From contig DATKAE010000130.1 of assembly GCA_035498405.1 (NCBI GenBank), positions 15,305-79,304 of the forward strand: a stretch of DNA of 64,000 bases, in the 5' to 3' direction. Below are positions 1-8,738 of this stretch, one piece after another. The DNA comes from DATBFU01 sp035498405. Its GTDB lineage: Bacteria; Acidobacteriota; Thermoanaerobaculia; UBA5066; Gp7-AA6. The position numbers and the translations under genes are program-made. The notes beneath the pieces were generated by a model, which had not been told where the DNA came from, searched no databases, and was given only the letters and a program-made list of their open reading frames with translations. Each line of letters begins with the position of its first letter. Position 1 is the first letter of the stretch.

Positions 1-148
1 CGAGCTTGAGCCAGATCTCCTCCGAGACGCCTTCGAGCTCGAGCCGGACGAGGGGTGTCCGCAGCGCGATTCCCGCCAGTCGCTCGCGCGCGGTGCGGAT
101 CTCCGAGAGGGGGATCGGCTCAATCGCCTTCGTCGCGCTTCCCTCCAA
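1..148 (-). CDS. Threonine dehydratase-like PLP enzyme, N-terminus only
   Basis: Only the first ~49 codons are in the window; the gene runs off the left edge. The visible N-terminus includes IPLSEIRTARERLAG followed by ALRTPLVRL, which matches the opening of fold-type II threonine/serine ammonia-lyases, PLP enzymes that deaminate hydroxyamino acids. It overlaps the end of the ornithine cyclodeaminase homologue, so the two are probably co-transcribed. The same pairing (dehydratase EutB with cyclodeaminase-like EutC) is known in ectoine catabolism, so a degradative partnership is possible. The start is unclear: TTG at 148 is the first usual start codon, but family similarity begins near an ATT at 124. 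The PLP lysine lies outside the window. Confidence 0.6.
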   Translation of the reverse strand, partial: MEGSATKAIEPIPLSEIRTARERLAGIALRTPLVRLELEGVSEEIWLKL

Positions 149-1127
149 AATCGAGGAACATCCCCGCGCCGGTCTTCGTCGCCTTGTCGTAGATGTGGCG
201 CGCCGAGGCAACGTCCTCGACGGCGAGGCCGAGCGACTTGAAGAGCGTAATCTCCTCCGAGCACCGGCGTCCGGGCGTCTTGCCGATCAGGACCTCGCCG
301 ATCTCGCCGACGATGTGGCCTTCGACGACCGCGCCCTCCGCCTTCGCGATCAGGAAGTCGCCGGCTTCGTTCAGGACCGACTCGCGGCGGTCGGCGTAGA
401 GCCGCGCGCGCGCCACGGCGGCGGTGTCGAGCTCCCGGGCCGCCGGAATGCTCGAGCCGACGGCGTTCACATGCGCGCCGGGGGCGATCCAGTCGCCGGC
501 CAGAATCGGCTCCCGGGCGGAGGTGGTGGTGCAGATGAGGTCCGCCCCGAGCACCGCCTCCCGGGGACTCGCGACCGCCTCGATGGCGATCCCCTGTCTT
601 TTCGACTCGCGCCGGGCGAAGGCCTGCGCGCTCTCCAGCCGGCGGCTCGCGACCCGCACGCGCCGAATCCGGCGGACGCCGCGCATCGCCTCCAGGTGCG
701 TGCGCGCCTGAACGCCCGCGCCGAGGATCGCAAGATCGCCCGCTTCCTCGCGCGCCAACGCCCGGGTCGCGACGGCGCTGACGGCCGCGGTGCGAATGGC
801 CGTGATGGAGGTCGCGTCGATGACCGCAAGCAGGCGCCCGTGCTCGGCCTCGAAGAGGAGGACCGCTCCCTGGTGCGTGTCGATCGGCGTGCCCTCGTTT
901 CCGGGAAAGAACGTGATCGCCTTCAGGCCGAGCACCTGCTCGGGCAGGAGGGCTCCCGGCATCAGGCCGAGACCGCCGACCCGGCCCGGCAGCCACAGGA
1001 TCGAGCGCAGCGGCAAGATCGTCTCGCCGCGCGCGAGCTCGGCCATCGTCGAGGCCATCACTTCGATGCACTCGTTCATGGGGAGAAGCTTCGGGACTTC
1101 GGCCTGAGTCACCAGAAGGGTCTTCAT
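120..1127 (-). CDS. Ornithine cyclodeaminase / mu-crystallin family protein
   Basis: The 335-aa protein has the length and layout of the OCD/mu-crystallin family, NAD(P)-dependent enzymes that convert ornithine to proline or act on other imino/amino acids. A Rossmann segment with LAILGAGVQARTH (about residue 134 on) follows the conserved ATSITAIRTAAVSAVATR stretch (about 106-123). The C-terminal part has GSSIPAARELD and VVEGHIVGEIGEV, as in the family. It lies 9 nt downstream of an ABC-2 permease and overlaps a threonine-dehydratase-like gene. Substrate cannot be fixed from sequence: true ornithine cyclodeaminase, ectoine-type EutC and alanine-dehydrogenase-like activities all occur in the family. 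An arginine deiminase pathway, which produces ornithine, begins about 6 kb away. Confidence 0.85.
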   Translation of the reverse strand: MKTLLVTQAEVPKLLPMNECIEVMASTMAELARGETILPLRSILWLPGRVGGLGLMPGALLPEQVLGLKAITFFPGNEGTPIDTHQGAVLLFEAEHGRLLAVIDATSITAIRTAAVSAVATRALAREEAGDLAILGAGVQARTHLEAMRGVRRIRRVRVASRRLESAQAFARRESKRQGIAIEAVASPREAVLGADLICTTTSAREPILAGDWIAPGAHVNAVGSSIPAARELDTAAVARARLYADRRESVLNEAGDFLIAKAEGAVVEGHIVGEIGEVLIGKTPGRRCSEEITLFKSLGLAVEDVASARHIYDKATKTGAGMFLDFGGKRDEGD

Positions 1128-1136
1128 TCGCGCCCC

Positions 1137-2177
1137 CTATTGCCAGCGGAAGATCTTCAATGCGATCGCGAAGGTGACGAGCCCCCACGCGGCCAGAAGC
1201 AGCAGTTGCCCCGTGATCGCGGGCAGGCCCTTGCCTTCGAGCATGACCGCGCGCAGGGCGTCGTTTAAGGCCGTCAACGGCAGGGCCTGGATCAGAGGCT
1301 GGGCCGCCTTCGGGAAGCGCTCCGCGGAAAAGAACACTCCGGACAGGAGCCACATGGGAACCATCACGAAGTTCATGAGGCCGCTCGCCGCCTCGAGCGT
1401 CTGGGCACGCGCCGCGACCAGCAAACCCAGTCCGGCGAAGGACAGGGAGCCGAGCAGCGCGGTCAGGAGCAACAGCATCAGGGAGCCGCGGATGGGGACG
1501 CCGAAGGCGAGAACACCGAACAGGAGGATCACGGCGATCTCGAGCACCAGAAAGACGAAGCGGGAGAAGATCTGGGCCAGGAGGTACTCGGATTTGCGCA
1601 TCGGGGTCGCGGTCATCAGCTTCAGCGTCTTCTTCAAGCGCGCGTTGACGATTCCGAAGCCAATGCCCCAGATGCCCGTGCCCATCAGGTTGAGTCCGAG
1701 GATGCCCGGCAGCAGAAAGTCGATGTAGCGCGACCCTTTCTCGTGCATCGGAACTTCGCGCCGCTCAACGGGATCCTTCCGGCCGGCGGCGCGCTGGATC
1801 GCGTCGTCCACTTCCAGTCGGGCCAGGCGCGCGTCCGGGCGCGTCGGGTCGAAGTGGTAGACGAGGGGTTCGCGGTTCTCGATCAAGAGCGCGATCTTGC
1901 CGGTCCGGAGGGCCCGAAGTCCCTCCTCGAGAGTGGCGAAGGGAACGGTCTTCAAGGCCGAGGACGTGAGAGGCGCTCCGCCGAGCTGGCGCAAGCCCGC
2001 CTCGCCGGCGACCCCGATGGGGAGCCTCTCGGGCGCATGATCGCGGAACGCGAAGCCCAGCACCAGGGCCATGATCACGGGAAAGGCGAAGACCCAGAAG
2101 ACCGCCTCGGGCTCCCGGATGAACTCGAGCACGCGTGCCCGGGTCAGGGCGTAGAGGGGCGGGCGGCGGCTACTCAT
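1137..2177 (-). CDS. ABC-2 type transporter permease
   Basis: A 346-aa inner-membrane protein. It has one N-terminal membrane segment (about residues 22-45), a large extracytoplasmic loop to about 150, then five hydrophobic segments, which is the ABC-2 exporter permease plan. The stretch LLPGILGLNLMGTGIWGIGF and the MTATPMRKSEYLLAQI loop are typical. The start ATG overlaps the end of the ATPase gene by 8 nt, so the two are translationally coupled and form one exporter. Homologous pairs export drugs, polysaccharides or unknown substrates; nothing here fixes the cargo. Confidence 0.88.
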   Translation of the reverse strand: MSSRRPPLYALTRARVLEFIREPEAVFWVFAFPVIMALVLGFAFRDHAPERLPIGVAGEAGLRQLGGAPLTSSALKTVPFATLEEGLRALRTGKIALLIENREPLVYHFDPTRPDARLARLEVDDAIQRAAGRKDPVERREVPMHEKGSRYIDFLLPGILGLNLMGTGIWGIGFGIVNARLKKTLKLMTATPMRKSEYLLAQIFSRFVFLVLEIAVILLFGVLAFGVPIRGSLMLLLLTALLGSLSFAGLGLLVAARAQTLEAASGLMNFVMVPMWLLSGVFFSAERFPKAAQPLIQALPLTALNDALRAVMLEGKGLPAITGQLLLLAAWGLVTFAIALKIFRWQ

Positions 2178-3129
2178 CGCGAAGCTCCCGGCCGGTCAGG
2201 GAGATGAAGACATCCTCCAGGGTCGCGCGGTGCGTCGAGAGGGAGAGGAGTCTCGAGCCGCCTCGGTCGAGGCGCGAGAGCAGGGCCGGCACGGCGTCGA
2301 CCAGCGCTGCCACGCTCACGAACCAGCGGTCATCGCGCCGTCGGCAGTCGCGGACCCCGGGAAGAGCCTTCAGGTCCTCGGCGGAGAGTGCCGGCTCCGA
2401 CGCGAACTCCACGATGTGCGGCGCGCGGAGCCCGGCGACCAGCTCCGCCGGCGACCCCTGCGCGATGATCTTGCCGTGGTCCACGACCGCGACGCGGTCG
2501 CAGAGCCGTTCCGCCTCTTCCATGTAATGCGTCGTCAGAAGCACGGTGCGCCCCGCGGCGCGGAAGCTCTCCATCTTGTCCCAGAGCTGGTGGCGGCTCT
2601 GGGGATCGAGCCCCGTCGTGGGCTCGTCGAGGAAGAGGATTTCGGGATCCCCGGCGAGCGCGCAGGCCACTGCCAGACGCTGCCGCTGACCCCCGGAGAG
2701 CTTGCCCACGCGCGCGTCGCGCTTTTCCTCGAGCGAGAGGTCGGCCAGTAATTGTTCCGGTTCGCGCCCCCTGGGATAGAGCGAGCGAAAGAGGTCGAGG
2801 GTCTCGAAGACCGTCAACTTGTCGGAGAAGCGAGTCTCCTGAAGCGAAATACCCAGGCGGCCCCGCAGCTCGCGCTCATGAGTGCCCCACCGCCGCCCGA
2901 GAACGCGGACATCTCCCGCGTCGGGCGCCGTCAAGCCCTCGAGGATCTCGATCGTGGTCGTCTTACCGGCCCCGTTGGGGCCGAGCAGACCAAAGCACTC
3001 GCCGTAGCGAACCTCCAGGTCGAGACCGTCCACGGCGCGGACCTCGCCATAGAACTTGGCCAGGCCGTGGCAGAGGATTGCCGCGGTCGCGGTCTCGCTC
3101 CGGCCAGGAGAAGAATTCGCGGTTCCCAT
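2170..3129 (-). CDS. ABC transporter ATP-binding protein (ABC-2 exporter)
   Basis: The 319-aa nucleotide-binding subunit has Walker A GPNGAGKTT at residues 50-58, signature LSGGQRQRLAVACAL near 145, Walker B with LFLDEPTTGLDP directly after, and the H-loop in LTTHYMEEAERLCD. A ~90-aa C-terminal extension follows, common in drug/polysaccharide-type exporters of the DrrA/CcmA class. It is the first gene of the ABC pair. A -10-like TAAACT (minus strand, 3146-3141) lies 11 nt before the ATG and back to back with TAGACT on the plus strand, so this gene and ogt probably share a divergent promoter region. Confidence 0.92.
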   Translation of the reverse strand: MGTANSSPGRSETATAAILCHGLAKFYGEVRAVDGLDLEVRYGECFGLLGPNGAGKTTTIEILEGLTAPDAGDVRVLGRRWGTHERELRGRLGISLQETRFSDKLTVFETLDLFRSLYPRGREPEQLLADLSLEEKRDARVGKLSGGQRQRLAVACALAGDPEILFLDEPTTGLDPQSRHQLWDKMESFRAAGRTVLLTTHYMEEAERLCDRVAVVDHGKIIAQGSPAELVAGLRAPHIVEFASEPALSAEDLKALPGVRDCRRRDDRWFVSVAALVDAVPALLSRLDRGGSRLLSLSTHRATLEDVFISLTGRELRDE

Positions 3130-3164
3130 GTGAAGGGGAGAGTTTAGACTCGGATGCGAGCGTG

Positions 3165-3689
3165 ATGTACGGCTGTCGGTTTCGCACGCCGTTGGGCGAG
3201 ATGGTGACCGTCATCGACCCGACGGGAGCGGTCGCTCGGCTGGAATTCGCGAGGGGCCGGCGAGAGGAGCCCGACCTTCCGGCCGTCGATGGCACTCGCT
3301 GCGCCGAGGTCATGCGACAACTGCAGGAGTACTTCGACGGCACGAGGCGCGAGTTCGACCTCGGGTTGAACCCGGAAGGGACCGCGTTCCAGCGAGCCGT
3401 CTGGAGGGAGCTCGTCCGGGTTCCCTACGGCTCCCGCGTCACCTACGGACAGCTGGCCCGGCAGATCGGTCGCCCGGCCGCCGTGCGGGCCGTGGGGGCC
3501 GCCAACGGCGCCAATCCCATCGCGATCGTCATTCCTTGCCATCGCGTGGTCGGGAGCGACGGTTCGCTGACGGGCTACGGCGGGGGGCTGCCGCTCAAGC
3601 AGTGGCTACTCGATCACGAGGCGGGCTTGCGCCGGCTTCCGTTGTCCGGCGTGGGTCCGGAGCGCCGGGAACTCCCGCGTTGTCGCTAG
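3165..3689 (+). CDS. ogt: Methylated-DNA--protein-cysteine S-methyltransferase
   Basis: Suicide DNA-repair enzyme that takes methyl groups from O6-methylguanine onto its own cysteine. The 174-aa product carries the active-site motif IPCHRVVG (Cys125) and the helix-turn-helix part with TYGQLARQIG and AVRAVGAANGANP. YGGGLPLKQWLLDHE near the C-terminus is also conserved. I start at ATG 3165, beside GTG 3162; the frame is open further upstream but family similarity begins with YGCRFRTPLG. A -10-like TAGACT at 3145-3150 fits a very short leader. Length matches Ogt-type proteins without the Ada regulatory domain. Confidence 0.93.
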   Translation: MYGCRFRTPLGEMVTVIDPTGAVARLEFARGRREEPDLPAVDGTRCAEVMRQLQEYFDGTRREFDLGLNPEGTAFQRAVWRELVRVPYGSRVTYGQLARQIGRPAAVRAVGAANGANPIAIVIPCHRVVGSDGSLTGYGGGLPLKQWLLDHEAGLRRLPLSGVGPERRELPRCR

Positions 3690-3723
3690 ATTCGGGTCCT
3701 GTCGCTGATCTCCAAATGATCGG

Positions 3724-4401
3724 CTACTGGGGAACCACGATTCCCTCGAACCCGGCCCCTTCGAGCTCCTGCAGCACGGCCTCGGCCTCCCCGCGTGTCG
3801 GGAAGGGGCCGACCTTCACGCGCGAGAGCCCGCGGTAGGGCTCCAGGTACGCTTGCCGCCCCGCCGCTCGGGCGCGCTCGGCCTGCCGCTGCGCGTGACC
3901 GGGTTCCGCGAACGAGCCGATCTGCACTGCCCAGAGTCCCGTCGCCGAAACCGTCGGCGGGGCCAGGGCCGCCTGCACGATCTCGATCCGGACCGGCGCC
4001 ACTCCCGGCCCGATCACGTCCAAGCGCCGGGCGGCCTCCTGCGACAGGTCGAGAATCCGTCCCTTCAGGAAAGGCCCCCGGTCATTGATTCGGACGCGAA
4101 CCCGTTTGCCGTTGTCCCGGTTGGTGACCTCGACGACGGTCCCGAGCGGCAGCTCGCGGTGCGCGGCCGTCAGCTGACTCGAGTCATAGATCTCGCCGGA
4201 CGCGGTGGGTTTTCCCTCGAAGCCGTCGGCCCCGCCGTACCAGGAAGCCATGCCCTCCTCGGACCAGCCCGGAGCCGGAGACGGCGCGGTTCCGGGGGCC
4301 GGGATTCCCGAAGGGCCGGGCGCCGGAGGAGGATGGGTCGTCGCGCAGGCCGAGGCCAGAGCGGCCAAGAGAAGCGGAGTCCAGAGACGGGCTCGCCTCA
4401 A
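3724..4401 (-). CDS. rlpA: RlpA-like lipoprotein with SPOR domain
   Basis: Predicted envelope lipoprotein of the RlpA family; characterised members are septal lytic transglycosylases acting on naked glycan strands. The signal region TPLLLAALASAC ends in a lipobox cysteine near residue 19. A proline-rich linker leads to the double-psi beta-barrel: GMASWYGG, LTAAHRELPLGTVVEVTN, RVRINDRGPF and ILDLSQEAARRL. The C-terminus is a SPOR domain (LWAVQIGSFAEPGHAQ to the end), which binds denuded peptidoglycan at division sites. I favour TTG 4401: it overlaps the purB stop as TTGA and gives a proper signal peptide, whereas the frame further upstream encodes an Arg/Ala/Gly-rich stretch unlike any export signal. 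Confidence 0.88.
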   Translation of the reverse strand: MRRARLWTPLLLAALASACATTHPPPAPGPSGIPAPGTAPSPAPGWSEEGMASWYGGADGFEGKPTASGEIYDSSQLTAAHRELPLGTVVEVTNRDNGKRVRVRINDRGPFLKGRILDLSQEAARRLDVIGPGVAPVRIEIVQAALAPPTVSATGLWAVQIGSFAEPGHAQRQAERARAAGRQAYLEPYRGLSRVKVGPFPTRGEAEAVLQELEGAGFEGIVVPQ

Positions 4402-5828
4402 ACGCGAACCGGCGGGGCCTCGATCTCCGGCACGCCGGCCAGAGCCGGGTCGAGCTCTTGCCGGACGAACTCCTCGACCTGCTCCGCGCAACGCCCCACG
4501 AGCCTCTCGGGCTGGGCCGCGGCCTCGAGTTGCTCGCGCGACAGGCCGAAGGTCGGGTCGGCCGCGAGCCTCCCGAGCAAGTCCGGCATCCCTCCCTCCC
4601 GGTGCATCCGGTCCGCCGAGGCACGGGCGTGGACCCGCAGCTTTTCGTGAAGCTCCTGACGGTCTCCGCCCCGCCGAACGGCCTCCATGAGGAGGTTCTC
4701 GGTGGCGAGGAACGGCGCTTGTTCGGCGAGGCGGCGCTGGGAGATCTCGCGGTGCACAACCAAGCCTCCGACGACGTTCTCGAGCAGGATCAGAATGGCG
4801 TCGGAGGCCAGGAACGCCTCGGGGACGGCGATGCGCTTGTTGGCGGAGTCATCGAGGCTTCGCTCGAGCCACTGGGTCGAGGCCGTCATGGCCGTGTCGA
4901 AGGAGAGCGCGATCACGTGCCGAGCGAGCGCGCAGATGCGCTCGGCGCGCATGGGGTTGCGCTTGTAGGGCATCGCCGAGGAGCCCACCTGGCCGGTCTC
5001 GAAAGGTTCCTCGAGCTCGCCGTCGTGCTGCAGCAGCCGAAGGTCGGTGCCGATCTTGTGGACCGATTGCGCCAGCCCCGACAGGGCGCGCACCACGAGG
5101 TCGTCCTGTTTGCGCGAGTAGGTCTGTCCGGTGACCAGCTGGCGCTTGGCGAACCCCGCGCGGCGCGCCAGCGCGGCGTCGAGCTCCTCGACCTTCCCCG
5201 AGTCGCCGCCGAAGAGCTGCAAGAAGGAAGCCTGGCTGCCCGTGGCGCCTTTGGCTCCGAGGAAGCGCAGTCCGCCGCGCGCGGCGCGCAAGGACTCGAG
5301 GTCCATGAGGAGGTCGGAAGCCCAGAGCGCGGCGCGCTTGCCGACCGTGGTCGGCTGCGCCGGCTGGTAGTGCGTGTAGGCCAGGGTCGGCAGGTCCCGG
5401 TGCGCCAGCGCGAAGTCGCGCAGTCGGCGCAGGACCGAGACCAGCCGTCGCTCCGCCAGGGACAGCGCGTCGCGCATCTGGAGAAGGTCGGCGTTGTCGG
5501 AGACGTACGCCGAGGTGGCGCCCCAATGGATGATTCCCGCCGCGGCGGGCGCGGCGGTGCCGAAGACGCGCACGTGCGCCATCACGTCGTGCCGGGTCCG
5601 CTCCTCTTCGCGCGCCGCGGCGTCGAAGTCGATGTGGGAGAGGTGTTCGCGCATCTGCGACAGGGCGAGATCAGAGATGGGCAGGCCGAGCCGCCGCTCC
5701 TCCTCGGCCAACCAGAGCCACAGATGCCTCCAGGTCTCGAACTTGAATTGGGGAGAGAAGATCCGCGACATCTCGGCCGACGCATAGCGATCGGCCAGCG
5801 GGTTTCCGGCCCGGTCAGTCCTGCTCAC
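4398..5828 (-). CDS. purB: Adenylosuccinate lyase
   Basis: Catalyses two beta-eliminations in purine synthesis: SAICAR to AICAR plus fumarate, and adenylosuccinate to AMP plus fumarate. The 476-aa protein has the fumarase/aspartase superfamily signature SSAMPYKRNPM, the HDVMAHVRVF and TSAYVSDNADL segments, and THYQPAQPTTVGKRAALW. Its length and these motifs fit the longer, eukaryote-like ADSL branch better than the ~430-aa Bacillus type. It overlaps the small zinc-ribbon gene upstream by 14 nt and rlpA downstream, so three genes form one minus-strand unit. Confidence 0.92.
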   Translation of the reverse strand: MSRTDRAGNPLADRYASAEMSRIFSPQFKFETWRHLWLWLAEEERRLGLPISDLALSQMREHLSHIDFDAAAREEERTRHDVMAHVRVFGTAAPAAAGIIHWGATSAYVSDNADLLQMRDALSLAERRLVSVLRRLRDFALAHRDLPTLAYTHYQPAQPTTVGKRAALWASDLLMDLESLRAARGGLRFLGAKGATGSQASFLQLFGGDSGKVEELDAALARRAGFAKRQLVTGQTYSRKQDDLVVRALSGLAQSVHKIGTDLRLLQHDGELEEPFETGQVGSSAMPYKRNPMRAERICALARHVIALSFDTAMTASTQWLERSLDDSANKRIAVPEAFLASDAILILLENVVGGLVVHREISQRRLAEQAPFLATENLLMEAVRRGGDRQELHEKLRVHARASADRMHREGGMPDLLGRLAADPTFGLSREQLEAAAQPERLVGRCAEQVEEFVRQELDPALAGVPEIEAPPVRV

Positions 5829-6024
5829 TGCCGGCGTCCTCGCCTCGGAGGAACTGCGAGGGTTCGTCGTTGCCGCAAACCAGGCACTGCGCCTCGGTAA
5901 TCCGGCCGGCCTCCATCTCGAAGACGTAGCTCGGCGTGGTGCAGTTTTTACAGATCAGGTAGTCGACCTCGCGGTCTTCCGCGGGAGTGGGTTTCTTGGG
6001 TCGGGTCGGTTCCACTTCAATCAT
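5815..6024 (-). CDS. Small zinc-ribbon protein
   Basis: A 69-aa protein with two CxxC knuckles, ICKNC (near 25-29) and CLVC (47-50), as in rubredoxin-like zinc ribbons. The rest is polar with an acidic tail. It overlaps the start of purB by 14 nt. A GACAAT hexamer spans the ATG, with an in-frame GTG (6015) 7 nt downstream of it, so the real start may be GTG 6015 on a leaderless mRNA. Function unknown; such proteins are often nucleic-acid-binding or metal-dependent accessories. Reality is supported by the cysteine pattern and position. Confidence 0.7.
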   Translation of the reverse strand: MIEVEPTRPKKPTPAEDREVDYLICKNCTTPSYVFEMEAGRITEAQCLVCGNDEPSQFLRGEDAGSEQD

Positions 6025-6119
6025 TGTCGCATGGCGGCGGTCGGCCCGGGCTCCCCGAAGCCACGCCCGCTGCTCCGCTCGGACATCATCTGTCCCCCCG
6101 AAGGGCTCACCATGGTCCC

Positions 6120-7202
6120 GTGACCTCCTCGGGCCCGGCTCTGGCTCTGGCCGGAATGGCCGTTTTCGTCGCCATCGTTCTCGCGGCGCTGCTGTGGCGT
6201 TTCCGGAGCGCCTCCGCGCGCTTCGACCGAGTCCTCGCGGACATGGGTGCCGCGCGGCAGGCATCCGAGGCCCTGGACCGACACTTGGAGGAGCTTCGCC
6301 GAGCCGTCGAGGAGCGCGTGCAGGGTGTCGAGCGGAGCCTCGCGGACGGACAGAAGAGCCTGACGGAGCACCTGGGCAAGTCGGGGACCTTGTTGCAGGA
6401 CGTCGGCGAGAAAATGGGGCGCATCTACGAGGCGTCGCGAAAAATCGAAAAGCTCGCCGGAGACGTGACGCGGCTCGAGGAGCTCTTGAAGCCGCCGAAG
6501 CTGCGCGGCACCTTGGGCGAGACCTTTCTCGAGCAGGCTCTGTCCCAGGTGCTGCCGCAACGGTGTTGGCGGATGCAATATGGGTTCGGAGACGCGGTGG
6601 TCGACGCGGCGATCTTCTTGGGAGATCGGGTCGTCGCCGTCGACAGCAAGTTTCCTCTCGAGAATTACCGGCGTTCGCGCGAGGCGGCCGACGAAGGGGA
6701 AAGGCGGCGGGCCTCGCGGGACTTCGCCGCCGACGTGCGCCGGCACGTGGATGCGATCCGCGCGAAGTACATCCGGCCCGAAGCCGGCACCTGCGATTTC
6801 GCCCTGATGTACGTGCCGGCCGAGGCCGTCTACAGCGAGATTGCTGCGGACGGAGAGGAGCCGTCGCTGGCGGACTACGCCGTCGAGCGCCGGGTGATCC
6901 CGGTTTCGCCGCGCCTGCTTTACGCCTATCTTTCGACGGTGGCGATCGGGATGCGCGGCATGGAGCTGCAGCACAGTGCGCAGGAGATCGGAGAGAAGCT
7001 TGCCGAGCTTGCGCGCCTGTGGGAGAAGGTCGAGGAGCCGTTTGCGAAGGTGGGCGCGCATCTCTCCAACACGCAGAAGCAATACGAGCTGGCCGCGCGG
7101 TCGCTCGACCGATTCGCGGCGCGCCTGGAGGGTGTGGCCGAAAGCGGGGAGGAGAAGCTCGATACGGAGGTTCCGGTTCGTCCTTCTTTGCCGCCGTCCT
7201 GA
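6120..7202 (+). CDS. rmuC: DNA recombination protein RmuC
   Basis: RmuC family proteins limit recombination at inverted repeats and contain a nuclease-like fold. An N-terminal membrane anchor (residues ~5-30, ALALAGMAVFVAIVLAALLW) is followed by a coiled coil (~35-130). The conserved core comes next: LRGTLGETFLEQ, VVDAAIFLGDRVVAVDSKFPLENY, and FALMYVPAEAVYSEI followed by SPRLLYAYL. I start at GTG 6120, just before the anchor; an in-frame ATG at 6024 would add a proline/histidine-rich stretch antisense to the zinc-ribbon start. The 360-aa length is normal. Confidence 0.9.
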   Translation: MTSSGPALALAGMAVFVAIVLAALLWRFRSASARFDRVLADMGAARQASEALDRHLEELRRAVEERVQGVERSLADGQKSLTEHLGKSGTLLQDVGEKMGRIYEASRKIEKLAGDVTRLEELLKPPKLRGTLGETFLEQALSQVLPQRCWRMQYGFGDAVVDAAIFLGDRVVAVDSKFPLENYRRSREAADEGERRRASRDFAADVRRHVDAIRAKYIRPEAGTCDFALMYVPAEAVYSEIAADGEEPSLADYAVERRVIPVSPRLLYAYLSTVAIGMRGMELQHSAQEIGEKLAELARLWEKVEEPFAKVGAHLSNTQKQYELAARSLDRFAARLEGVAESGEEKLDTEVPVRPSLPPS

Positions 7203-7351
7203 GTTCCTCCCCCCTCGGCTTTTCGCGTCTCAGCGGGACCCGCCCGCGGGTGCTGTCTCCGTGAGGCGGTTCTGCCTCCGCGGCAGCGAGGAGTCGGTGG
7301 GGGAGAGGGGAGCGTCACCCCTCTGGTAGAATTTCGCGTTTTTCGCAGTCC

Positions 7352-8641
7352 ATGAGCCTTCACGTCAACTCCGAAATCGGCAAGCTGAAGACCGTCCTGG
7401 TGCACCTGCCGGGTCCGGAGATCGACCGCATGGTGCCCTCCATGATGGAGGAGCTGCTCTTCGACGACATCCTCTATGGCAGCCGCGCACGGGAGGAGCA
7501 CCGCCGCTTCCAGCAGGTCCTCGGTTTCGTCGCCGACGAGGTGCTCGACGTCCAGCAGCTGCTCGAGGAGGTGCTGGCCGTGCCGGAACAGCGCGCCGCG
7601 ATCATGGAGGACTTGGGCCGCACCCTGTCGTGGGGCCCCGACATGGACTACCGCCTGCGAGAGCTGACTCCCGAGGCGCTAGCGTCGGCTTTGGTCACGG
7701 GGATCGAGCGGCCGGCGCAGGAGATGGCTCAATCGACGGGCGACCTCTACTACTTGCCGCCGGTGCCGAATTACTTCTTCCAGCGCGATCCACTCGTCGT
7801 CGTCGGCGACCGCGCCATCCGGGGATCGATGGCGACTCCGGCGAGACTGCGCGAACCGCTTCTCTCCGGCTACGTCATTCAGTTTCACCCGCGCTTCGAG
7901 ACCGAGGGCGGACGGTTCTGGTTTCGAGAGTTCTCCGCGGACTACGGACGGGCGCAATCGTACGCTCGCATGCGGCCGACACTCGAAGGCGGCGACATCC
8001 TCGTCTTGCGCGACGACCTTCTCGCCATCGGCTATTCGGAGCGAACCGAGAAGACGACGATCGAAAGGTTGGCCGAGTCGTTCAAGGCTCAGAAGTCGCC
8101 GATCAAGCGCATCTTCGTCGTGGCCATCCCACCGGCCCGCTCCTACATGCACCTCGACACGGTATTCACCGTCCTCTCGCGCGACGAATGCCTCGTCTAT
8201 GGACCGATGATCCTGCCCGACGGGGCCGAGGAGGCCGATGTCTACGAATGCGACCTGACCAAGCGCGAGATCACCTGGACGACGGAGAAGGACCTCCTCT
8301 CGGCGCTCAAGAGCCAGAAGATGGATCTGAAGCCCATCCGGTGCGGGGGAGACGATCCAATCGCCGAGCGGCGCGAGCAATGGACCGACGGCGCCAATGC
8401 CTTCGCCATGGCGCCCGGAGCCCTCTTGATCTACGACCGAAACGAGCGGACGGCCGAGGAGCTGTCGCGAGCGGGCTATCGGGTCGTGGACGAGGCCGAC
8501 CTCCTGCTCGGCAAGACGGACCTGCAGCTCTCCAAGAAGAAGAAGTACGTCATCCGGCTCGCCGCGCACGAGCTGTCGCGCGCGCGGGGCGGTCCCCGTT
8601 GCATGGCGATGCCGCTGTCGCGCGACGACGTCGGCCCTTGA
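7352..8641 (+). CDS. arcA: Arginine deiminase
   Basis: Hydrolyses arginine to citrulline and ammonia, the first step of the arginine deiminase ATP-yielding pathway. The 429-aa protein opens with the family N-terminus (VNSEIGKLKTVLVHLPGPE) and carries FFQRDPLVVVGDRAI, EGGDILVLRDDLLAIGYSER and the HLDTVFTVL motif with the catalytic histidine. The catalytic cysteine is Cys417 in GGPRCMAMPLSRDD. It is followed by carbamate kinase and ornithine carbamoyltransferase in the same direction. A -10-like TAGAAT lies at 7327-7332. No ArcD-type arginine/ornithine antiporter is present nearby, so transport must be encoded elsewhere. Confidence 0.95.
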   Translation: MSLHVNSEIGKLKTVLVHLPGPEIDRMVPSMMEELLFDDILYGSRAREEHRRFQQVLGFVADEVLDVQQLLEEVLAVPEQRAAIMEDLGRTLSWGPDMDYRLRELTPEALASALVTGIERPAQEMAQSTGDLYYLPPVPNYFFQRDPLVVVGDRAIRGSMATPARLREPLLSGYVIQFHPRFETEGGRFWFREFSADYGRAQSYARMRPTLEGGDILVLRDDLLAIGYSERTEKTTIERLAESFKAQKSPIKRIFVVAIPPARSYMHLDTVFTVLSRDECLVYGPMILPDGAEEADVYECDLTKREITWTTEKDLLSALKSQKMDLKPIRCGGDDPIAERREQWTDGANAFAMAPGALLIYDRNERTAEELSRAGYRVVDEADLLLGKTDLQLSKKKKYVIRLAAHELSRARGGPRCMAMPLSRDDVGP

Positions 8642-8738
8642 CGCCGGAATCGCGGATTGTGAACCGAGCGCGGGTCGGACGGCGTCCAGGGGCCTCGCTC
8701 CGCGTCGCCCCCGAGACTCGACCTCGCCGTTTCGACCG

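Noticed and set aside
7203..7351. GC-rich hairpin-like sequence upstream of arcA as an operator or terminator
   Set aside because: Stems are short and lack a T-run; no recognisable ArgR or FNR-type site.
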